A stretch of DNA of 7,278 nt from an uncultured Collinsella sp. (GTDB taxonomy: Bacteria > Actinomycetota > Coriobacteriia > Coriobacteriales > Coriobacteriaceae). Both the position numbers and the translations under genes were made by a program. Below are positions 1 through 5,841 of this stretch, one piece after another; position 1 is the stretch's first letter, and each line of letters starts with the position of its first letter. The stretch spans positions 1-7,278 of the forward strand of contig CABRIF010000113.1 of assembly GCA_902470925.1 (NCBI GenBank). Reading direction: 5' to 3'. The notes under the pieces were generated by a model. It was not told the DNA's origin. It saw nothing but the letters and a program-made list of their open reading frames with translations, and searched no databases.

Positions 1-46
1 AGATTCCTCTACGTCTCGTGGGCTCGGAGATGTGTATAAGAGACAG
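1..46 (+). other. Illumina Nextera (Tn5) i7 adapter remnant, not genomic
   Basis: Four parts read in the order of a Nextera P7-side adapter. AGAT (1-4) is the end of the P7 flow-cell oligo. TCCTCTAC (5-12) is an 8-base index, which I recall as i7 index N712. GTCTCGTGGGCTCGG (13-27) is the read-2 primer part. AGATGTGTATAAGAGACAG (28-46) is the 19-bp Tn5 mosaic end. The match is exact over the invariant parts. The adapter is joined directly to the coding sequence of the nucleoid-associated protein gene at base 47. It should be trimmed. Any open frame that starts inside it (for example peptides beginning MYKRQ or containing MCIRDR) is an artefact. Confidence 0.98.
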
Positions 47-1000
47 GTTCGGCTCGTTGACGAACTGCACATACTCGGAGTTCTTGAGCATCTCGGCGGG
101 GAAGCTGATCTCGATGCCCGTATCGGTCCGGATCTTATGGTTGCGCACCGCCGCGCGCTCCACCTGCACCCGCTCCACCGGCACCCGCTCGGGCAATCGC
201 TCCTCGCGCACCTGCTCCTCGAAGCGCTCGCGCATCACCGGCTCATCTTCGAACACGTCCTCAGCGATGTCCCACGGCGCGATCTCCTCGTCGGCCTCGA
301 CCTTCTCGGCCACCACCGCCTTGGCGCGCGCCAGCGCCACCGCGGTGTTGGCCCCGTGCTCCTCGGCAACCTCCTCGACGATGCGCGTCACCGTCTCGAT
401 GACCTCCTTGCCCGACACGCCCGTGCTGCATTGCAGCAGGCCATCCGGAATCAGAAAGACGTCCTCGCCGGCGATCTTGCGCTTCTTGTCCACATAGTGC
501 ACCTCCATGGTGCTCGCGCGCACAAGCGCGTAGGAAGACACCTTTTGGGACGGCGCCGGCAGGATCGCATAGCGCTTGGCAATGTCGTTGCGCACCTCGC
601 CGCCCTCGCGCGCGACCTCGTGCATGAAGGCGGTGCGGCTGTTCATGAGCAGGACGGCGAACCACCGCACATCGTCATCGTCGTCGAAATCGGCCACCAG
701 CACATCGGTCGACTCGGCCTTGTCCGCCTTGGCGAGCTCGCCGGCGAAGAACTCGGCGATCTGCTGGGAGAGGTCGATGAAATCGCGCTCGCCGAACAGG
801 AAGCTCTTGAGCTCGCCGGCAAACGCGCTGCCCTCGGTAAAGGAGCCGCGCCGGTTATCGGGACTCACCCGAGCCCGGCGCAGATGCGAGGTGACGAAGG
901 TGCGCTGTGCCCGCGTATCCAGGTCGAGTTCGCGCTGGCTCATCACATTGACAGCCGAATCGAAATCCAGGATATGCAGGATGGCATGGTTGACCTTCAT
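47..1000 (-). CDS. Nucleoid-associated protein, YejK/NdpA family (3' end missing)
   Basis: The frame is open from ATG at 1000 to the adapter junction, 318 codons with no stop. The protein begins MKVNHAILHILDFDS and resembles the 37-kDa nucleoid-associated family (Pfam NA37) as found in Gram-positives. Visible matches are the N-terminal AILHILD with QRELDLD (residues 6-28), a central strand/helix region with LLMNSRTAFMHEV (117-129), ILPAPSQKVSSYALV (146-160), VHYVDKKRKIAGEDVF (167-182), and the C-terminal KIRTDTGIEISFP (289-301) and QFVNEPN (312-318). Family members usually end about 10-20 residues after this last motif, so only the tail is lost, through the contig end and not a mutation. The start is supported by AAAGGAG (1011-1017 region), about 10 bases upstream. 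Residues 106-110 are five Asp in a row, probably a surface acidic loop. Charged Glu/Arg-rich helices fill 235-285. The E. coli member binds the nucleoid; the role in this lineage is unknown. The gene lies 39 bp downstream of ldh on the same strand and probably shares its mRNA. Confidence 0.88.
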
Positions 1001-1039
1001 ATGCGCGCGACTCCTTTCAACTGTTCGCTCCGCCGGCGA

Positions 1040-1990
1040 CTACGCCGAGAAATCGACCTGGTCGATAATGGCCTTCAGGGCGTCGGCCGACTTCATGAAC
1101 TCGGCGCACTCCTGCTCGTCAAGCGAAACCGGCACGCGGGTCACCACGCCGCCGCGGCCGACCACCGTCGGCACCGAGATGCACAGGTCGTTCAGGCCGT
1201 ACTCGCCCACCATGAGGCTCGAAACCGGCAGCACGCAATCCTCGTCGCGCATGATGGCGGTGCAGATGCGGCGCACCGACATGGCGATGCCGTAGTAGGT
1301 GGCGCGCTTCTTCTCGATGATCTTGTAGGCGCTGTTCTTCACGTCGTCGGCGATACGCGCCTCGGCGGCCTCGTGGTCGAAGTGGCCGTGGAGCTCGCAG
1401 TACTCCGACAGCGGCACGCCGGCCACCGTGGCGCTCGACCAGGCGGCAACCTCGGAGTCGCCGTGCTCGCCCACGATGTAGGCGTGCACGTCACGCGGGT
1501 CCACATCCAGATGCTCGCCGAGCATGTACTTCAGACGGGCGGTGTCCAGCACCGTGCCCGAGCCGATGACCTGGCCCTCGGGCAGACCCGACATCTGGAC
1601 GGCGGCATAGGTGAGCACGTCGACCGGGTTGGACACGATCAGCAGGATGCCGGCAAAGCCGCTCTCGCGGATCTGCGGGATGATGCTCTTGAAGATGGAG
1701 ACGTTCTTGTTCACCAGGTCCAGGCGGGTCTCGCCGGGCTTCTGCGCGGCGCCGGCCGTGATCACGATGACCGCGGCGTCCGACACATCGGAGTAGTCGC
1801 CCGCGTAGATCTTCATGGGGTTACCAAACGAGACGCCGTGCGCGATGTCGAGCGCCTCGCCCTCGGCGCGGTTACGGTCCACGTCGATGAGGACCATCTC
1901 GGAGAACAGGCCGCTCTGCATGAGGGCGAATGCCGAGGACGAACCCACAAAACCGCAGCCGACGATTGCAACTTTCCGATCGTTTACCAT
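1040..1990 (-). CDS. ldh: L-lactate dehydrogenase (NAD-dependent)
   Basis: A 316-residue cytosolic enzyme reducing pyruvate to L-lactate with NADH, which regenerates NAD+ at the end of fermentation. The length is normal for the family. The Rossmann motif GCGFVG is at residues 11-16 and the NAD ribose-binding Asp is D36. The active-site loop AGAAQKPGETR (79-89) carries Gln83, which marks lactate rather than malate specificity, and catalytic Arg89. NPVDV is at 121-125, DTAR (149-152) holds the substrate-binding Arg152 and Asp149, and GEHGD (174-178) holds the proton-relay His176. Thr231 lies in the expected substrate-pocket helix. At the fructose-1,6-bisphosphate site of allosteric bacterial LDHs, the usual Arg173 is Lys154 here, while the His188 equivalent is kept (His169). 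ATG 1990 is chosen over an in-frame ATG at 2056 because the protein then starts just before the first beta strand and has AGAGG nine bases upstream. The longer form would add 22 residues that lie in the leader hairpin. A -10 element and two hairpins precede it. Confidence 0.96.
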   Translation of the reverse strand: MVNDRKVAIVGCGFVGSSSAFALMQSGLFSEMVLIDVDRNRAEGEALDIAHGVSFGNPMKIYAGDYSDVSDAAVIVITAGAAQKPGETRLDLVNKNVSIFKSIIPQIRESGFAGILLIVSNPVDVLTYAAVQMSGLPEGQVIGSGTVLDTARLKYMLGEHLDVDPRDVHAYIVGEHGDSEVAAWSSATVAGVPLSEYCELHGHFDHEAAEARIADDVKNSAYKIIEKKRATYYGIAMSVRRICTAIMRDEDCVLPVSSLMVGEYGLNDLCISVPTVVGRGGVVTRVPVSLDEQECAEFMKSADALKAIIDQVDFSA

Positions 1991-1999
1991 AGTAAATAT

Positions 2000-2005
2000 C
2001 CTCTC
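2000..2005 (-). promoter_or_regulatory. Ribosome binding site of ldh
   Basis: On the minus strand AGAGG(A) lies nine bases before ATG 1990. It decides the start: the upstream ATG at 2056 has no comparable purine tract. The site begins immediately after the leader hairpin 2008-2030, so folding of that hairpin and ribosome access may be linked. Confidence 0.7.
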
Positions 2006-2007
2006 TT

Positions 2008-2030
2008 CCCACCCGAAGCAGACGGGCGGG
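2008..2030 (-). promoter_or_regulatory. Leader hairpin next to the ldh ribosome site
   Basis: On the minus strand, arms CCCGCCCG and CGGGTGGG are separated by a 7-nt loop (2016-2022). They pair over eight positions with one G-U wobble. There is no U-run after it, so it is not a standard terminator. It sits directly before the Shine-Dalgarno sequence and could protect the mRNA 5' region or tune translation. The function is inferred from position only. Confidence 0.5.
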
Positions 2031-2067
2031 GGTATCAGTGCGACACCAGACCGCACCGTTCACGGAC

Positions 2068-2090
2068 GAATCGGCAACGCTCGCCGATTC
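2068..2090 (-). promoter_or_regulatory. Perfect inverted repeat in the ldh leader (operator or hairpin)
   Basis: GAATCGGC (2068-2075) and GCCGATTC (2083-2090) are perfect 8-bp inverted arms around a 7-base spacer, about 24 bases downstream of the TATAAT element. It could be a dimeric repressor operator just past the transcription start, or an mRNA stem-loop. It does not resemble the Rex (redox) consensus TTGTGAA-N4-TTCACAA or any other operator I know. Confidence 0.5.
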
Positions 2091-2113
2091 ATCCTTGCAA
2101 TTCCTACCCGCTC

Positions 2114-2119
2114 ATTATA
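2114..2119 (-). promoter_or_regulatory. Probable -10 element of the ldh promoter
   Basis: The minus strand reads TATAAT exactly, in an otherwise GC-rich gap, 124 bases before the ldh start. The hexamer 17 bases upstream is GGGGCC, so no consensus -35 is present. A TG lies two bases before the hexamer instead of the single base of a classical extended -10. Transcription would start near 2107 and give a leader of about 115 nt. Confidence 0.5.
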
Positions 2120-2301
2120 GGCATTCTTGAAGCCGCGGCCCCGTGAAAAGCGCGGCGATTCCTGGCGGCGGCGCGGGTGGCAGGTTGCGCGCCGCGAGCG
2201 GGGGCGAGGCGGCGGCTTCGGGAGCAAATGGAGGCGACGAGGCAGGCTGGCGCGATACGGCAACGGGCGCAGACGGCGGGCCGGATACCGCAGGCGCAGA
2301 A

Positions 2302-2336
2302 GGGGCATCGCGGCCCCGCCTTACGCCGCGAGCCCC
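2302..2336 (-). terminator. Hairpin after nadE, probable terminator with weak U-tract
   Basis: GGGGC (2302-2306) pairs with GCCCC (2332-2336) and CGCGGC (2309-2314) with GCCGCG (2325-2330). T2308-A2331 pairs between them, A2307 is bulged, and the loop is ten bases. This is a 12-bp, almost all-GC stem beginning 58 bases past the nadE stop. On the minus strand the stem is followed only by TTCT, so intrinsic termination would be weak. It may act with Rho or as a 3' end-protecting stem. Confidence 0.5.
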
Positions 2337-2393
2337 TGCACTCACAAGGCGTGGCGCCGGCACCCGAGGCCGCGACGGATGCACCCGATGCGC

Positions 2394-4556
2394 CTATACC
2401 TCGAGACGGTCAAGCTGGGCCAGCCACAGCGCCGCGCTCGCATCGCTCGGCATGCGCCAGTCGCCACGGGGCGACAGCGTCACGCTGCCCACCTTGGGTC
2501 CGTCCGGCAAGCAGCTGCGTTTGAACTGCTGGCTGAAGAAGCGCCGGTAGAACGTCCGAAGCCAGAACAGGATCTGCGCCGGCTCGTAGGCGCCCGCGAA
2601 CGAGCGGCAGGCCATGCGGTAGATGCGTCCGGGCGCAAACCCGAAGCGCAACAGGTAATAGAGGAAGTAATCGTGCAACTCGTAGGGACCCACCAGGTCC
2701 TCGGTGCGCTGCGCGATCTCGCCGTCACCGGTGGGCGGCAGAAGCTCGGGCGACACGGGGGTGCCGAGAATGTCGAGCAGGGTCGATGCCGTCTCGCCGC
2801 CGAGGGCATCGGCTGCGTAGCGCACCAGGTGCCGCACGAGCGTCTTGGGCACGCTCGCGTTCACGCCGTACATGCTCATGTGGTCGGCGTTGTAGGTTGC
2901 CCAGCCCAGCGCCAGCTCGGACAGGTCGCCGGTGCCCACCACGAAGCCGCCGAGCTCGCCGGCCAGATCCATGAGGATTTGCGTGCGCTCGCGCGCCTGC
3001 GCGTTCTCGTAGGTCACGTCGGTCACCGCCGGGTCGTGCCCGATGTCGGCGAAGTGGCGTTCAACGGCCGCAGAGATCGAGATGGTGCGGAAGTCGACGC
3101 CCAGGTGGCCGGCAAGGCGCTCGGCATTCGACTTGGTGCGCTTCGTGGTGCCGAAGCCGGGCATAGACACCGCGTGGATGCCCGTGCGCGCCAGGCCCAG
3201 GCGGTCGAAGGCACGCACGCATACGAGCAGCGCCAACGTGGAGTCCAGGCCCCCGGACAAGCCGATGGTCACGCTGCGGGTACCCGTGTGCGCCAGGCGC
3301 GTGGCCAGGCCCGCCGCCTGGAGGTTGAGGATGGTCTCGCAGCGCTCGGCCAGATCGTGGGCGTCGGCGGGCACAAACGGCAGGCGCGGGTAGACGCGGT
3401 CGATGGCGGCAGCGGAGCGCAGCGGGAAGATCGGGGATGCGGCCGGGGCGGCCACATCGAGCGGCTTCTGCGAGCGGCCCGCATCCTCGGCCGCAGCGGA
3501 TGCGGCTGGCGCGGACGATACCGAGGCGCCCACGGGCGCGAAGCTGAACGGCACCTCGAGCCCGCTTTCCGCGTCGCAGGCGGCGTCCACCCAGGTCGTC
3601 GTACGGCGGCGCTCGGCCATAAGACGCGCCAGGTCGATGTCGGCGACAGCCATCGCGCGGCTGAACAGCGGTGTGGACGCAAGCAGCGCCCCATCCTCGG
3701 CAATGAGGTTTTCACCGGCGAACACCACGTCGGTGGTGGACTCGCCCTCACCGGCATCCGCATAGGCGTAGGCGCAAAAGAGCCGCGCGCTCTGCCCGCT
3801 CACCAGATTGCGGCGGTAGGCCGCCTTGCCGATGACCTCATCGGAGGCACTCGCATTCAAAATAACGGTCGCCCCGCGCTGCGCCATCTCGATCGAGGGC
3901 GGCGCGGCAACCCACAGGTCCTCGCACACCTCAACGCCCACGGCCACGTCGGCACAGCCGGCGTCCGCACAGCGGTACACCAACCCCGCCGCCAACGGAG
4001 CCGACTGACCGGCGCACAGCACCCGCACCGGACGGGCGGGCGCGGGCGCGAACCAGCGGGCCTCGTAGAACTCGCGATAGGTGGGCAGGTGCACCTTGGC
4101 GCTCAAACCGAGCAGGCGCCCAGCGCAACACACGGCCACCGCGTTGTAGACGGAGCTGCGGTGCGCCACGGGCAGGCCCACGCCGAACAGCACGGGAAGC
4201 GCGGCGGTTTGCCGCAGCAATTCAGCCAGCGCATCGTCGCAGGCGCGGAGCAGCGCAGCGTCGTGGAAGAGGTCGCCGCAGGTATAGCCGCACAGGCAGA
4301 GCTCGGGCAGAATCAGGACCGACGCGCGCGCCTCGTGCGCGGCCCGCACGGCACCAAGGATTGCGGCGGCGTTGCCGGCGACGTCGCCCACGCGTACCGC
4401 CGGCGTCGCAGCGGCTACGCGCAAGAAACCGTCGTGTTCCGGCACGCTGGCGCCACCGTGCGCCGTGCGCTCGCAACCCGAAAGACCGTCCGCCGCTGCG
4501 GCGGGACGGCCCTCCCCGTCCAGATACTCGCCCATATCATCAAGGTGCTCGCTCAT
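2394..4556 (-). CDS. nadE: Glutamine-dependent NAD+ synthase
   Basis: A 720-residue two-domain cytosolic enzyme for the last step of NAD+ synthesis: deamido-NAD+ plus ATP and glutamine-derived ammonia give NAD+. The N-terminal nitrilase-type glutaminase domain (about 42-335) has the Glu-Lys-Cys triad: E85 in LPEL, K154 in SAKVHLPTYREFYE, C211 in GVEVCEDLW. The C-terminal synthetase domain (about 380-720) has the ATP-pyrophosphatase loop SGGLDS (434-439), GTGDLSELALGW (541-552) and NADHMSMYGVNASVPKTLVR (557-575 region). Gene length slightly exceeds the usual long type (roughly 640-680 residues) for two reasons. There is a 40-residue N-terminal extension before the first strand (GFLRVAAATP). 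There is also an Ala/Ser-rich interdomain stretch around 342-376. ATG 4556 is chosen because GAGGAAAGGG lies 5-10 bases upstream and a -10 element is well placed. A further in-frame ATG at 4631 would lie upstream of that promoter. The gene is divergent from the membrane protein gene. Confidence 0.96.
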   Translation of the reverse strand: MSEHLDDMGEYLDGEGRPAAAADGLSGCERTAHGGASVPEHDGFLRVAAATPAVRVGDVAGNAAAILGAVRAAHEARASVLILPELCLCGYTCGDLFHDAALLRACDDALAELLRQTAALPVLFGVGLPVAHRSSVYNAVAVCCAGRLLGLSAKVHLPTYREFYEARWFAPAPARPVRVLCAGQSAPLAAGLVYRCADAGCADVAVGVEVCEDLWVAAPPSIEMAQRGATVILNASASDEVIGKAAYRRNLVSGQSARLFCAYAYADAGEGESTTDVVFAGENLIAEDGALLASTPLFSRAMAVADIDLARLMAERRRTTTWVDAACDAESGLEVPFSFAPVGASVSSAPAASAAAEDAGRSQKPLDVAAPAASPIFPLRSAAAIDRVYPRLPFVPADAHDLAERCETILNLQAAGLATRLAHTGTRSVTIGLSGGLDSTLALLVCVRAFDRLGLARTGIHAVSMPGFGTTKRTKSNAERLAGHLGVDFRTISISAAVERHFADIGHDPAVTDVTYENAQARERTQILMDLAGELGGFVVGTGDLSELALGWATYNADHMSMYGVNASVPKTLVRHLVRYAADALGGETASTLLDILGTPVSPELLPPTGDGEIAQRTEDLVGPYELHDYFLYYLLRFGFAPGRIYRMACRSFAGAYEPAQILFWLRTFYRRFFSQQFKRSCLPDGPKVGSVTLSPRGDWRMPSDASAALWLAQLDRLEV

Positions 4557-4587
4557 CGATACCCTTTCCTCATGCTGCAATGCCCCT

Positions 4588-4593
4588 ATTGTA
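4588..4593 (-). promoter_or_regulatory. Probable -10 element of the nadE promoter
   Basis: The minus strand reads TACAAT 32 bases before the nadE ATG, which gives a short leader of about 25 nt that includes the GAGGAAAGGG ribosome site. The hexamer 17 bases upstream is CCGGCA, far from consensus, so the promoter is either -35-weak or activator-dependent. Confidence 0.5.
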
Positions 4594-4683
4594 GCCGAGC
4601 GACGCGCGCGTGCCGGGCCGCCCGTCTCCACATCTCCGCGTTGAAAACCGAGCGATTACACAAGCTTTCCTCGTCTGTTCGAA

Positions 4684-4703
4684 GTTTGCGTTGCTTTGCA
4701 AAC
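4684..4703. repeat. Inverted repeat GTTTGC-N8-GCAAAC upstream of the membrane protein gene
   Basis: Perfect 6-bp arms (4684-4689 and 4698-4703) flank an 8-base spacer, in the most AT-rich part of the divergent region. The size and symmetry suit a dimeric regulator site, but I do not recognise the motif and chance occurrence is possible. Confidence 0.35.
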
Positions 4704-4765
4704 GGGACGGGTTTCGCCGGACGACGGGTACGAGAATCATGGACACCGAAGAAAGGCAGGCACCC

Positions 4766-5821
4766 ATGCCGATGCAATATGACCAACAGCAGCAAACCCG
4801 CGTGTACCAGCGCGAACGCAAGGCACAGCACGCAGAGACGCAACATGACGAGCGCATCGGGTTCACCCAGCCGCTCTCCCGCCCCAAGGGCGTCATGGAC
4901 GGACTGTCCATAGCGCAGGTCATCGCCGGCGCGGCGGCCGCAGCCACCTCGATGCTGCTATCCTCGAAGATCGGCATCGCCGGATCGGTCATCGGCGCGG
5001 CGGTCAGCTCGGCTGTCACCATCATCTGCTCCCAGCTCTACCGTCGCGCACTCGACGCCAGCGCCGAGAAGCTCAAGCAGAAGCAGGCGAAAAACAGCTA
5101 CCCGGGGGCGACCCCGTATGCAGACACGGCATTCGATACAACCACGACGCTCGACACCCGGGGTGTTTCCGGCCGCGCAGCCGCCGGAGGCGCGCGCGCA
5201 GGTCGCAACGGCGCCCGCGTCGCGCCCACCAAGCTGCAAGCCCGGGCCGCAGCGGCCCGCAGCGCCACGCAGAAAAAGGTGATCGCCGTCTCCATCGTGC
5301 TCGCCATCGCCGCCGTCGCAGCAACCGCGGGCATCATCCTGTTCGCCACCGCCGGCGAAGGCCTGGGCGACAAGGTGACCCCGCTGCTCACGCAAGCGAA
5401 CTCCGACACCGCAAGCGCGACCAGCCAGCAATCCGGCCAGAACGCGCAGGATTCGTCCAGCCAGGGCACCGGCACCGCAAGCTCGGACGCGGCCGGCGAG
5501 CAGAGCTCGGACGCGAACGCATCAAACTCGGGCACGTCGAGCTCCGATAGCTCGCAGAGCTCAAACAGCTCAGGCAACTCGACGAACAGCAGCAACTCCG
5601 GGACCTCCGGCTCCGGAAACAGCTCCAGCGGTGACAGCTCCCAGGGAGGCGCCGATTCCTCAACGGACACCTCCGGCGGCACGTCCGACTCGAGCAGCGG
5701 CGATTCCGGAACCGGCAACTCGAGCAGCGACTCCGGCACGTCCTCGGACGGAACGAACAGCGGCGCGCAGAGCGGGACGGGCCAGGACAGCGCGAGCGCG
5801 CATGCTACCATGGAATCGTGA
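4766..5821 (+). CDS. Membrane protein with Ser/Gly/Asn/Thr-rich, Lys/Arg-free C-terminal tail
   Basis: I do not recognise a named family; it may be a Coriobacteriia hypothetical protein. It has 351 residues. A Gln-rich polar N-terminus (1-40) leads to two hydrophobic segments (about 47-66 and 68-90), then a basic stretch YRRALDASAEKLKQKQAK (92-109) and a basic, Ala/Gly/Arg-rich linker (110-170). A third membrane segment (about 171-195, VIAVSIVLAIAAVAATAGII) follows. The positive-inside rule places the linker in the cytoplasm and the tail outside. After K203 the remaining 148 residues contain no Lys or Arg and are nearly all Ser, Gly, Thr, Asn, Ala, Asp and Gln, with several N-X-S/T triplets. 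This looks like a flexible, possibly O-glycosylated surface stalk. There is no cleavable signal peptide, LPXTG or enzyme motif. ATG 4766 is preferred over in-frame ATGs at 4610 and 4739 because GAAAGG lies nine bases before it. A last in-frame ATG at 4772 is also possible. The next gene begins 20 bases after the stop, so they are probably one operon. Confidence 0.75.
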   Translation: MPMQYDQQQQTRVYQRERKAQHAETQHDERIGFTQPLSRPKGVMDGLSIAQVIAGAAAAATSMLLSSKIGIAGSVIGAAVSSAVTIICSQLYRRALDASAEKLKQKQAKNSYPGATPYADTAFDTTTTLDTRGVSGRAAAGGARAGRNGARVAPTKLQARAAAARSATQKKVIAVSIVLAIAAVAATAGIILFATAGEGLGDKVTPLLTQANSDTASATSQQSGQNAQDSSSQGTGTASSDAAGEQSSDANASNSGTSSSDSSQSSNSSGNSTNSSNSGTSGSGNSSSGDSSQGGADSSTDTSGGTSDSSSGDSGTGNSSSDSGTSSDGTNSGAQSGTGQDSASAHATMES

Positions 5822-5841
5822 CTTCGAGAAGAAAGACCGCC

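Larger units (their letters stand above)
1991..2393. other. 403-bp gap between nadE and ldh (no gene)
   Basis: I see no convincing gene on either strand here. Short frames are Arg/Pro/Ala-rich, lack a plausible ribosome site and match no family I know. From right to left, in the direction of transcription, it holds a strong GC hairpin after nadE (2302-2336), then a stretch of about 2150-2300 whose minus-strand RNA would be C-rich and poor in structure-breaking A/U. After that come a TATAAT element (2114-2119) and the ldh leader with two 7-nt-loop hairpins. The C-rich part could serve Rho-dependent termination of nadE transcripts, but this is only compositional inference. Confidence 0.7.
4557..4765. 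promoter_or_regulatory. Divergent intergenic region nadE / membrane protein gene
   Basis: This 209-bp region should hold two outward promoters. The nadE side has a clear -10. On the plus side I find no convincing -35/-10 pair: TTGAAA at 4641-4646 resembles a -35, but the hexamer 17 bases on (GCTTTC) is poor. An inverted repeat GTTTGC-N8-GCAAAC (4684-4703) lies 63 bases before the plus-strand start and may be an operator or leader stem. Confidence 0.45.

Noticed and set aside
18..497. Plus-strand frame beginning MGSEMCIRDR
   Set aside because: The first residues are translated adapter; the rest is Ser/Arg-rich antisense sequence of the nucleoid-associated gene.
1991..2056. 22-residue N-terminal extension of LDH from ATG 2056
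   Set aside because: It would place coding sequence through the leader hairpin and the ribosome site of ATG 1990, and adds residues before the first Rossmann strand that LDHs lack.
2068..2090. Rex (NADH-sensing) operator for ldh
   Set aside because: The inverted repeat lacks the TTGTGAA/TTCACAA half-sites typical of Rex; only the location would suit.
32..2146. Plus-strand open frame of 704 codons starting MYKRQ
   Set aside because: It starts inside the sequencing adapter and runs codon-aligned antisense to the nucleoid-associated gene and ldh, both of which have clear family motifs. Long antisense frames are expected in GC-rich coding DNA.
4557..4631. 25-residue N-terminal extension of NadE from ATG 4631
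   Set aside because: The ATG lies upstream of the TACAAT promoter element and the strong GAGGAAAGGG ribosome site for ATG 4556.
2127..4913. Plus-strand open frame of 928 codons
   Set aside because: It is codon-aligned antisense to nadE, His/Arg/Gly-rich, with no recognisable motifs; the nadE catalytic residues on the other strand are intact.
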